Source: Paractinoplanes durhamensis (GTDB lineage: Bacteria; Actinomycetota; Actinomycetes; Mycobacteriales; Micromonosporaceae). From it: a DNA stretch of 64,000 nt. Where the stretch lies: NCBI RefSeq assembly GCF_016862175.1, contig NZ_BOML01000052.1:117260-181259 (forward strand). The letters run 5' to 3'. The notes beneath the pieces were generated by a model. That model worked only from the letters and a program-made list of their open reading frames with translations, did no database searches and was not told the origin of the DNA. The position numbers and the translations under genes were made by a program. This document shows, one piece after another, positions 21,354 to 28,696 of the stretch; position 1 is the stretch's first letter; every line of letters starts with the position of its first letter.

Positions 21354-23066
21354 TTGCAGTCATCCCTCTCCATGAGTGGGGCCACCCCGGACGGGGCCGC
21401 CACCGCCGATCTGAGCGGCCGCTGCGTAGGGAACTCCTACGTGCTCGTCTGCCCGGTCGGGCACGGTGCCACCGGCACCGTGTGGCGCGGCATCGACCGG
21501 TCGACCGGCGAGCCCGTGGCGGTGAAGCTGCTGCACGAGGGATTGCTGCGGCAACCGAAACTGGTCATCCGCTTCGTCCAGGAACGCACCATCCTGATGA
21601 TGATGCGGCACGAGAACATCGTCGGCGTGCACGACCTTTTCAGCGTGGGCGGCTCGCTCGCCCTGGTGATGGACTACGTGAGCGGCGGCAGCCTGCGCAA
21701 CCGGCTGCAGTCGGCCGGGACGCTGCCGCCGGCCGAGGCCGCGCTGCTGCTCGCCCAGGTCGCGGCGGCCCTCGGCCAGGCGCACGAGCTGGGCGTGGTG
21801 CACCGGGACGTGAAGCCGGACAACATCCTGCTGCAGGAGAGCGAGGACGGCCGGTACGACGTCCGGCTGACCGATTTCGGCATCGCCCGGGTCCTCGACG
21901 CGGCCGGCCTCACCACCCCGCAGGCGATCGTCGGCACGCCGCACTACATGGCACCGGAGGCGATCCAGGGCGACGCCGAGCCCGCATCCGACGTCTACTC
22001 GGCCGGCATCGTGCTGTTCGAGCTGGTCACCGGCCGGCCGCCGTATTCCGGTGAGCCCCTGGCCGTGCTCGGCCGGCACCTGGAGGACACGCCGGTGCCG
22101 CCGCCGGGCATGCCGCCCGCGGTGTGGTCGCTGATCGAATGGTGCCTGGACAAGGATCCGGGCCGCCGCCCGTCGGCCGCCGAGCTGGGCACCGCGCTGC
22201 GCGAACTCGCCCGGTCGGTGGCCGGGATGCCGGCGCTGACCGCGGTCACGGCCGGGGCCGCGGAGCTGTCCGGGGCGACCGCGCAGCTCGGCCGCCCGCA
22301 TCCGTCGCTGCGGCCGGCGGCCCGGCGCCGGCCCCCGCGCAACGGCCCCCGGTCGTGGATGTTCCGGCGGCACGGGCTGATGGCCACCCTGGTCGCGGCG
22401 GCGGTGGTGCTCTCCGGCCTGGGCGGCTTCAAGGCCTGGGAGTTGCTGAACACGCCGGAGACGCCGGAGGCGATCAGCGCCGACCCGCCGGCCGGGCCTC
22501 GGCCGAGCGGGCCGGCCGCCGATGGAGTGGCCGGAGCGGCGCCCACGATCCCGTCGAAAGCGGCCCCGACACCGGTCGCCGCGGTCCAGGCGGCCGGCCT
22601 CACCGGCCACGCCGCCGGGATCACGGCGGCACCGGAGCCGCCGGATGGCGGGGCCCAGGTGTCGGCGGGAATCTCGGCCGGACCGGTGCAGGCCGGCGCG
22701 CAGGTCGAGTTCGGACCGTGGCGGTGCGGCGACGAGTACAGCTGGAGTCTCGGTCATCCGGTGCTGGCCCGGCCATGTCACTCGGTGGGCCCGGCGGTGC
22801 GGGTGATGGGCCAGATCGAGGCGGCTCCGGGCATCCAGGCCGACGTGTCGCTGACGGTGCGGGACGCGTCGAGCGACGAGGTGGTGGCCGGCCCGTACAC
22901 CTGCAAGGGTTTGATGTTCACCGACTTCGCCCTGAAGCACAGCTGCGGGCCGGCCGAGCTGGAGCCGCCGCGCGGCGGGCGGTACGTGGTGGCGGAGAGC
23001 TGGCGCTACACCGAGCGGCCGCTGCTGCCGGCCGGGAGCGCGCGGAGCCCCGAGTTCGACTGGTGA
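21354..23066 (+). CDS. Transmembrane Ser/Thr protein kinase (Hanks type) with external Cys-containing domain
   Basis: 570 residues from TTG 21354 (GGAAGGA upstream); ATG 21372 is possible. Kinase domain 27-290: Gly-rich loop GHGATGTV, Lys58 in VAVKLL, HRDVKPDN at 150-157, DFG at 174-176, GTPHYMAPE. A basic Pro/Arg juxtamembrane region leads to one TM segment at about 341-361. The outside part (362-570) is a long Pro/Ala linker and then a compact domain from about residue 456 with four cysteines that I do not recognise; no PASTA or NHL repeats are seen. It is a receptor-like kinase of unknown ligand. A strong convergent terminator follows the gene. Confidence 0.92.
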   Translation: MQSSLSMSGATPDGAATADLSGRCVGNSYVLVCPVGHGATGTVWRGIDRSTGEPVAVKLLHEGLLRQPKLVIRFVQERTILMMMRHENIVGVHDLFSVGGSLALVMDYVSGGSLRNRLQSAGTLPPAEAALLLAQVAAALGQAHELGVVHRDVKPDNILLQESEDGRYDVRLTDFGIARVLDAAGLTTPQAIVGTPHYMAPEAIQGDAEPASDVYSAGIVLFELVTGRPPYSGEPLAVLGRHLEDTPVPPPGMPPAVWSLIEWCLDKDPGRRPSAAELGTALRELARSVAGMPALTAVTAGAAELSGATAQLGRPHPSLRPAARRRPPRNGPRSWMFRRHGLMATLVAAAVVLSGLGGFKAWELLNTPETPEAISADPPAGPRPSGPAADGVAGAAPTIPSKAAPTPVAAVQAAGLTGHAAGITAAPEPPDGGAQVSAGISAGPVQAGAQVEFGPWRCGDEYSWSLGHPVLARPCHSVGPAVRVMGQIEAAPGIQADVSLTVRDASSDEVVAGPYTCKGLMFTDFALKHSCGPAELEPPRGGRYVVAESWRYTERPLLPAGSARSPEFDW

Positions 23067-23074
23067 GTGAGCGT

Positions 23075-23115
23075 GCAGAAGGGGCGCGACCGGACGGTGG
23101 TCGCGCCCCTTCTGC
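23075..23115. terminator. Bidirectional intrinsic terminator
   Basis: Perfect 17-bp arms gcagaaggggcgcgacc and ggtcgcgccccttctgc around a 7-nt loop. It lies between the convergent kinase and acetyltransferase genes; the stem ends in aga/tct so both strands get a short U-run. Confidence 0.9.
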
Positions 23116-23127
23116 TCAGGTCCAGGG

Positions 23128-23733
23128 TCAGACCTTGCGCCACATCCGGAAGAAGTTCGTGCCGTCGGGCAACGGCATCTCGAACGGCTGCATGTCGACG
23201 TAGCCGGTCCGCCGGTAGAGACGCACGTTGTTCTCGTTCGTCGCCTCGAGGTACTGCGGAACGCCGGCCGCGTCGAGCTCGTCGTGGGTGCGCGCCATCA
23301 GCTTCCCGCCGAGACCGTGCGCCTGGCGGTCCGGATGGACCGCCAGGAACGCGAGGTGCCAGTGCGGGTCGTGCGGGTGGTGCGCGGCGAAGAGCTCGTC
23401 GAGCGCCTGGAACCGGTCGAGGTACTCCCCCGCCAGGCCCTGCAGCCGCTCGTCGTAGTTCGGCGGGTCGGGCGCCTCGCGGGTGTAGTCGAACCAGACC
23501 GCGGTGGCGGCGAGGCCGTCACCGGACGGGTCGTCGATCACGTCGACCCGGCCGTAGTTGTGCGCGTGCTCGGTGAGCAGGGTGAAGTAGTCGTTGTGCA
23601 CCTTCAACCTGTCCTCCACCGGCGGCACCAGATAGACGCAGGCGCCGAGGTGGAAGAAGGACTGGCTGATCAGGGCACCGACCGTGGCGAGCTCGTCCTC
23701 GCGCGCCGGCCGGATCTCGAACTTCTCCGTCAC
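23128..23733 (-). CDS. GNAT-family N-acetyltransferase
   Basis: 201 residues, GTG start overlapping the permease stop (GTGA). Acetyl-CoA-binding motif A is visible as LAVHPDRQAHGLGGKLM (R/QxxGxG) and motif B as YLEATNENNVRLYRRTGY. A single GNAT domain of a size usual for small-molecule or antibiotic acetyltransferases. Co-transcription with an APC amino-acid-type permease suggests an amine or amino acid substrate, but that is only contextual. Confidence 0.9.
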   Translation of the reverse strand: MTEKFEIRPAREDELATVGALISQSFFHLGACVYLVPPVEDRLKVHNDYFTLLTEHAHNYGRVDVIDDPSGDGLAATAVWFDYTREAPDPPNYDERLQGLAGEYLDRFQALDELFAAHHPHDPHWHLAFLAVHPDRQAHGLGGKLMARTHDELDAAGVPQYLEATNENNVRLYRRTGYVDMQPFEMPLPDGTNFFRMWRKV

Positions 23734-25247
23734 TGGTGCTGCCCCTGGTCGCCGGCGAGCGCCGCGGCGAATCCGCCGCCGCCGCTGCCCGACTGCGAGC
23801 TGCGGGCACCGAGGCCGATGCCGGAGTAGACGTCCGGGCGGCTGCTGCGCAGCACCAGCGCCCAGAGCACGCCGGCGATCACGACGACGCCGAAGGTCAG
23901 CGGGACGACCCAGGTCGGGCCGCTGCCCGGCTCGACGCCGAACAGGGTGGCGATGTTGGCGAGCGTCAGGTAGCTCATCACCAGCAGCAGGATGGTGCCG
24001 AGGACCGGGGCGCCGATGCGGTGCCAGAAGTCCTCACCCTCCGGGTGCTTGGCGAAGTAGCCGATGACCGCGATCGAGGTGACGGTGATCAGCAGCAGGA
24101 CGCCGATGCCGCCGGCCGAACCGCCCCAGAAGAACATCTGGACCAGCGGGTCCCAGCCCATCACGGCGTAGAGCACGATGACGGCCAGGCCGAGCGCCGA
24201 CTGGGCGAGCGAGCCGTTCTTGGGGGCGCCGGTGCCGGGCACCGTCTTGCCGAAGGCGCGCGGCAGCACGCCTTCGCGGCCGAGCGAGAAGGTGTACCGC
24301 GAGATGATGTTGTGGAACGAGATCATCGCGGCGATCAGCGAGGTCAGGAACAGCGCGTGGCCGAGGTGCACGGCGGTGCTGCCGAGCTGGTCGGACGCCA
24401 CGTTGAAGAACAGGTCGGGGCCCTCGTTGCCGGCCCGGGCGACCACGTCGTCACCGGCGGCGGAGATCATCGTCCAGGCGGCGAAGCCGTAGAGCACGGC
24501 GATCAGCGAGATGGCGATGTAGGTGGCGCGGGAGACGGTGCGGCGCGGGTCGCGGGACTCCTCGGAGAACACCACGGACTGCTCGAAGCCGACGAAGCCG
24601 GTGATCGCCATGGCCAGCAGGGCGCCGGAGCCGGCACCGACCAGGCTGCCCGGGTCGACCGGGGCCGACGAGGCGTGGAAGTTCGGCGAGAACAGGTCGG
24701 CGAAGCTGAACACCACGACCAGGATGATCTCGGCGACCAGCAGGGTGGCGAGCACCTTGCCGTTGACCGCGACGTCGCGCACGCCGAGAACGGCGGTGAT
24801 CGCCCAGCAGACCAGGGCCAGGATCCACCACTGGATGTCGAGGCCGAACCAGTCCTTGAACAGCGGGGACGCGATCGCGCCGAAGCCGCCGTACGCGGCG
24901 ATCTGGAAGCAGTTGTAGGCCGCGAGGGCCAGCCAGGACGCGCCGACGCCGACCGGCCGGCCGATGCCCTGCGAGATGTAGGCGTAGAACGCGCCGGCGT
25001 TCGCGATGTGCCGGGCCATTGCCACATAGCCGACGGCGAACAGGGCGAGAACGACGGCCAATGCCGCGAACGCGATGGAGATGCCGGTCAGGCCGGTGAC
25101 CGCGAGGCCGGTGGGCACGACGCCCGCGACCACGGTCAGCGGCGCGGCCGCGGACATGACGAAGAAGACCACCGCGGCGACGCCGAGGCGGTCGCGAGCC
25201 AAAGCTGATGAGAGCTGACTCTGCGGCGGTGAAGCGGTGGTGGACAC
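23730..25247 (-). CDS. APC-superfamily amino acid/polyamine permease
   Basis: 505 residues, about 12 TM segments, GTG start preceded by GGAG. APC signatures: FFVMSAAAPLTVVAG near TM1, GRPVGVGASWLALAAYNCFQ, GFVGFEQSVVFSEESRDPRRT (the conserved loop after TM6) and SFHNIISRYTFSLGREGVLP. The Gly/Ser-rich tail ends QHQ. It probably takes up an amino acid or amine with H+ or Na+. It is coupled to the downstream acetyltransferase by a 4-bp overlap. Confidence 0.92.
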   Translation of the reverse strand: MSTTASPPQSQLSSALARDRLGVAAVVFFVMSAAAPLTVVAGVVPTGLAVTGLTGISIAFAALAVVLALFAVGYVAMARHIANAGAFYAYISQGIGRPVGVGASWLALAAYNCFQIAAYGGFGAIASPLFKDWFGLDIQWWILALVCWAITAVLGVRDVAVNGKVLATLLVAEIILVVVFSFADLFSPNFHASSAPVDPGSLVGAGSGALLAMAITGFVGFEQSVVFSEESRDPRRTVSRATYIAISLIAVLYGFAAWTMISAAGDDVVARAGNEGPDLFFNVASDQLGSTAVHLGHALFLTSLIAAMISFHNIISRYTFSLGREGVLPRAFGKTVPGTGAPKNGSLAQSALGLAVIVLYAVMGWDPLVQMFFWGGSAGGIGVLLLITVTSIAVIGYFAKHPEGEDFWHRIGAPVLGTILLLVMSYLTLANIATLFGVEPGSGPTWVVPLTFGVVVIAGVLWALVLRSSRPDVYSGIGLGARSSQSGSGGGGFAAALAGDQGQHQ

Positions 25248-25261
25248 GCGGGTCTCCAGGA

Positions 25262-25296
25262 GGGGGTTGAGGGGGTTTCGAGGGGGTGGTGGGGGG
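25262..25296 (+). other. Strong G-quadruplex-forming sequence
   Basis: Four G-tracts of 5, 5, 5 and 6 (25262-25266, 25271-25275, 25282-25286, 25291-25296) with loops ttga, tttcga and tggt. It fills most of the 53-bp gap upstream of the permease start, on the template strand for the leftward permease transcript. Confidence 0.65.
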
Positions 25297-25300
25297 TGGA

Positions 25301-25951
25301 TCAGGCGCGCCGGGCCATGACGGCGTCGCCGACCGAGGCCTCACAGTGCGCGACGAGATCCTGCAGCATGGCCGGAAGGCGGCGCCGGAACTGATCGAAC
25401 AGCTGCCCGCGGCCACGGGCGTCAAGGGTGAGGAAGACGTGCTGGTCGAGACCGGTGGCCATGATCAGACCGCCGAGGACCAGATCGGGGACGTCCAGCA
25501 GCTCGCCGCGCCCGATGAAGGTGCGGATCCGGGTGGCGGGCCAGCCGGCCACCATCGAGTCGGCCGGGACGAACGACACCTTGGTGCCGAGCAGGCCGCG
25601 CTTCTCCTGCCGCAGCAGCAGCCCGGCCCGGGAGAGACGGCGTTCCACCAGGTCGGTGGCTATGCCGGTGGCCAGGAATGAGATCCAGTCGCGGACCGCG
25701 CGGTGATGCCCCTCGCGCAACAGCTGGTCCAGAACCGCGGTGGTGGCCGGATCGCCGGTCGGCCGATCGTCGATAAGCGCGAGCTTCCCGTCGATCAGAT
25801 CCAGCCGCCGCCAGAAAACGAGTTCGCCGATGAGTGCCGCTGCGAGCCCGAGACCAAGGGTGGCCGGCGTCAGCAGGGACTTGCCTTTGACCGTGTCGTG
25901 CGCGGTCAAGAACAGATCATCGGCGAGGGGGAGTTGCGGCGACGACGCCAC
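25301..25951 (-). CDS. GPP34 (Golgi phosphoprotein 3-like) family protein
   Basis: 216 residues, GTG start with AAGGAGG nine bases upstream. Matches the GPP34 layout: LADDLFLTAHD near the N-terminus, LGLGLAAALIGEL, LDQLLREGHHRAVRDWI, RRLSRAGLLLRQEKRGLLG and LGGLIMATGLDQHVF. Eukaryotic GOLPH3 binds PI4P; bacterial members are common in actinobacteria and their role is not established. Cytosolic or peripherally membrane-bound. Confidence 0.9.
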   Translation of the reverse strand: MASSPQLPLADDLFLTAHDTVKGKSLLTPATLGLGLAAALIGELVFWRRLDLIDGKLALIDDRPTGDPATTAVLDQLLREGHHRAVRDWISFLATGIATDLVERRLSRAGLLLRQEKRGLLGTKVSFVPADSMVAGWPATRIRTFIGRGELLDVPDLVLGGLIMATGLDQHVFLTLDARGRGQLFDQFRRRLPAMLQDLVAHCEASVGDAVMARRA

Positions 25952-26403
25952 TCCGGGGCCCTCCTTATGTGGTGCGGTGTCTTCCGGTAGCGATTACCGA
26001 CGGTAGTTTCCATCGATTGTCGCTATTAGTAACCGTGCGCGCCCCCCAGCGCAACATCGCGTAGCATGCCAGCGCGAGGTGCAAGTTGCAACGTCCTATG
26101 CGGAGCAACTTCGGATCCACCATGGCCGGATCGAAAATGCATTTCTGGCAAAGCCTCTGACCAGCAGCGCTTAAAAGAGTGGCGACTGCTTGTAAAACGA
26201 ATTTAACCCACGTCCGAGTTACTGCGTGGCGATCATGTCGATCGACCCCGATGGCTTGATCCGGCAGCAATCGAACCATAACGGACAGTATTGATGATCG
26301 CCGACATATACTCAGCGTAGTGTTGACCGGCAGTTAGTTGACGGCGCAAATAAGTCGGCGTACTCTTGCCTTCAGTTAGTTGAAGCTTCAACGGAGGTTT
26401 CCC
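25952..26403. other. Long intergenic region of lower GC with regulatory repeats
   Basis: A 452-bp gap between the divergent GPP34 and dioxygenase genes, visibly AT-richer than its surroundings. No frame in it looks coding. It holds an inverted pair tagcga/tcgcta near 25987-26023 by the GPP34 side and the repeat/palindrome set by the dioxygenase side. The middle part, about 26040-26320, shows nothing I can assign; a small RNA is possible. Confidence 0.5.
26331..26391. promoter_or_regulatory. Repeated 11-mer plus 12-bp palindrome upstream of dioxygenase
   Basis: cagttagttga occurs at 26331-26341 and 26373-26383, 42 bp apart (four turns). The second copy runs into the perfect palindrome TTGAAGCTTCAA (26380-26391), which ends one base before the ribosome binding site GGAGG. 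The TTGAA-N2-TTCAA type is typical of MarR-family operators; the regulator is not in the window. Confidence 0.6.
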
Positions 26404-27174
26404 GTGAGCCGCATGCCCGCCCTGTTCCTGAGCCACGGCGCCCCGCCCCTGGTCGACGACGAACGCTGGGTTGCCCAGCTGCAGGAGCTCACGGCCGGCC
26501 TCCCCCGGCCGAAGGCGATCCTGATGGCCTCCGCGCACTGGGAGTCGGCGCCGCTGATGCTCGGCGCGACCGAGACGGTGCCGCTGGTCTACGACTTCGG
26601 CGGCTTCGAGCGCCGCTTCTACGAGACGAAGTACGCCGCCCCCGGCGCCCCCGAGCTGGCCGCCCGGATCGAGAAGCTGATGCCGGACAGCGAGCGGGTC
26701 GCCCGCACCGACCGCGGCCTCGACCACGGGGCATACGTGCCGCTGACCGTCATGTACCCCGACGCCGACATCCCGGTGCTGCAGATGTCGCTGCCCACCC
26801 TCGAACCGGACCGGCTCCTCGACCTGGGCCGCCGGCTCGCGCCGCTGCGCGACGAGGGCGTCCTGATCGTCGGCTCCGGCTTCACCACCCACGGCCTGCC
26901 GTTCCTGCGCGACTGGCGGCCGCAGGCGGCGGCGCCCGGCTGGTCCCGCGAGTTCGACGCCTGGGCGGCCGAGACGCTGGCCCGCGGCGCCGTCGACGAG
27001 CTGGCCGAGTTCCGCGACCGGGCGCCGGGCATGCCGTTCGCGCACCCGACGATCGAGCACTTCGCGCCGATGTTCCTCACCCTGGGCGCGGCCGACGACC
27101 CGGAGCGGGCGCCGGAGCAGCCGATCGACGGCTTCTGGATGGGCCTGGCCAAGAGGTCGTTCCAGGTCGCGTAG
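26404..27174 (+). CDS. DODA/LigB-type extradiol ring-cleavage dioxygenase
   Basis: 256 residues from GTG 26404 (GGAGG six bases before it). Class III extradiol fold, YgiD/DODA branch: LFLSHGAPPLV with the metal His near the start, ILMASAHWES, RGLDHGAYVPL, VLIVGSGFTTHGL and AHPTIEHFAP. Uses Fe(II) or Zn(II) with His ligands to open a catechol-like ring; members act on DOPA-like catechols and are induced by quinone or catechol stress in some bacteria. Substrate not readable here. The upstream MarR-type palindrome fits induction by a phenolic compound. Confidence 0.9.
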   Translation: MSRMPALFLSHGAPPLVDDERWVAQLQELTAGLPRPKAILMASAHWESAPLMLGATETVPLVYDFGGFERRFYETKYAAPGAPELAARIEKLMPDSERVARTDRGLDHGAYVPLTVMYPDADIPVLQMSLPTLEPDRLLDLGRRLAPLRDEGVLIVGSGFTTHGLPFLRDWRPQAAAPGWSREFDAWAAETLARGAVDELAEFRDRAPGMPFAHPTIEHFAPMFLTLGAADDPERAPEQPIDGFWMGLAKRSFQVA

Positions 27175-27198
27175 CCGTTTGTCAGGTACTTCCCAGGG

Positions 27199-27233
27199 GA
27201 AGCGGGGACAATTCTTAGGAATCACCCCGCTTC
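27199..27233 (+). other. Hairpin in the dioxygenase-terC gap
   Basis: Outer 9-bp arms gaagcgggg and ccccgcttc enclose an inner 4-bp stem attc/gaat. It may terminate dioxygenase transcription or form part of the terC leader. There is no T-tract, and it stands 22 bp before the terC start. Confidence 0.5.
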
Positions 27234-27255
27234 ATAGCCCGGAGGTTCTTCCCTG

Positions 27256-28278
27256 ATGCTTGAGGTCACCGCGCTCGGCTGGACGCTGACGATCGGCGTC
27301 ATCGTCGCCCTGCTCGCCCTCGACCTGACCCTCGGCGTGCTGCGTCCGCACGCCGTCGGTTTCCGTGAGGCGGCCGCCTGGTCCACCTTCTACATCGCGG
27401 TGGCGATCGCGTTCGGCGTCGTCTTCGGCATGGTCTCGGGCTGGGATTTCGGAGCCCAGTATTTTGCCGGTTACATCGTCGAGAAGAGTCTCTCGGTCGA
27501 CAATCTGTTCGTCTTCGTGATCATCATGACGACGTTCGCGGTGCCGGAGAAGTATCAGCAGGAAGTGCTGACCTTCGGCATCATCATCGCGCTGGTGCTG
27601 CGGGTCATCTTCATCGCGCTCGGCGCGACCCTGCTCAGCCTGTTCTCCTTCATGTTCCTGCTGTTCGGCCTGCTGCTGATCTTCACCGCGGTGCAGCTGT
27701 TCCGGCACCGCGACGAGGACCCGGACATCGAGGACAACGCGCTGGTCAAGGCCGGCCGCCGGTTCCTGCCGATGACCGACGACTACGTCGGCGGCAAGAT
27801 GATCACCAAGATCGACGGCCGGCGGATGTTCACGCCGCTCTTCCTGGTGCTGATCGCGATCGGCAGCTCGGACATCCTGTTCGCGCTCGACTCGATCCCG
27901 GCCGTGTTCGGCGTGACCGACGAGGCGTACATCGTCTTCATCGCCAACGCCTTCGCCCTGCTCGGCCTGCGTGCCCTGTTCTTCCTGGTGAAGGGCCTGC
28001 TCGACCGGCTGGTCTACCTGTCCACCGGGCTGGCGATCATCCTGGCCTTCATCGGCGCGAAGCTGGTGCTGCACTGGGCGCACAAGGACATCAGCAACTC
28101 GGTGCCCGAGGTCAGCACCGGCATCTCCCTCGTCGTGATCGTGGTCGTCCTGGTCGTCACCACGGTGGCCAGCCTGATGAAGGTGCGAAAAGACCCGGAC
28201 GCGAAGGCCCATGCGGGCAGCGTCCGGGCCAGTAGCAGTACGCCGGTGGTCAGCGACGACCAGGCTCAGCCGAGGTAG
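27256..28278 (+). CDS. TerC-family integral membrane protein
   Basis: 340 residues, about nine TM segments, ATG with GGAGG ten bases upstream. Diagnostic strings: EKSLSVDNLFVFVIIM with the membrane-buried Asp, FTPLFLVLIAIGSSDILFA, LDSIPAVFGVTDEAYIVF, and FALLGLRALFFLV. TerC/Alx proteins are linked to tellurite resistance and metal (Mn) homeostasis or metalation of exported proteins. The C-terminal tail after residue 305 is polar. It overlaps the convergent small gene by 13 bp. Confidence 0.95.
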   Translation: MLEVTALGWTLTIGVIVALLALDLTLGVLRPHAVGFREAAAWSTFYIAVAIAFGVVFGMVSGWDFGAQYFAGYIVEKSLSVDNLFVFVIIMTTFAVPEKYQQEVLTFGIIIALVLRVIFIALGATLLSLFSFMFLLFGLLLIFTAVQLFRHRDEDPDIEDNALVKAGRRFLPMTDDYVGGKMITKIDGRRMFTPLFLVLIAIGSSDILFALDSIPAVFGVTDEAYIVFIANAFALLGLRALFFLVKGLLDRLVYLSTGLAIILAFIGAKLVLHWAHKDISNSVPEVSTGISLVVIVVVLVVTTVASLMKVRKDPDAKAHAGSVRASSSTPVVSDDQAQPR

Positions 28279-28523
28279 CCACCGAGGCCGGCGGTCTGCC
28301 GGGCGCTGGTCTGCTGACGCTCGAGGTCCTGACGGTAGAGGATGGCCCGGATCTCCCGGGTCTCCTCGCTGCTGTGGCGGCTGAGGAGCTCGTCGAGCTC
28401 GGCGCGCTCGGCGACGGTGCGGAACGACGCGAGCTCATCGGCGAGCCGGCGGTGGGCGACACGCATGGTCCGGCGGTTGGCCAGGCTGGTACGTGCGTCG
28501 CGGAGTCTCCTGGAGAGCTGCAT
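28266..28523 (-). CDS. Small Arg-rich hypothetical protein
   Basis: 85 residues, ATG with GGGGAC upstream. Almost wholly helical in character and rich in Arg/Glu: MQLSRRLRDARTSL, then RRLADELASFRTVAERAEL and SRHSSEETREIRAILYRQ. No membrane segment, no cysteine. Coding bias fits neighbours. Its stop lies inside the convergent terC, giving a 13-bp tail-to-tail overlap. I do not recognise a family. Confidence 0.7.
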   Translation of the reverse strand: MQLSRRLRDARTSLANRRTMRVAHRRLADELASFRTVAERAELDELLSRHSSEETREIRAILYRQDLERQQTSARQTAGLGGYLG

Positions 28524-28696
28524 GGTTGCGGGTCCCCTTACGGATAGTAGTGGCGAGAGGCTTCGTCGCCTTCACCTACAACCATCCTCTCCTGCCGCTT
28601 CATCCCCAAATCGAGCAGGTAAAACTCCCGATCCAAAAGTGACGGCCACCACGCGCTGGATGTCGCCGGGGTCACTCTCCGTCGACAATTGGCTGG

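Noticed and set aside
27175..27255. Manganese (yybP-ykoY) riboswitch before terC
   Set aside because: TerC genes often carry one, but the gap is only 81 bp and shows just one nested hairpin without the conserved yybP-ykoY loops.
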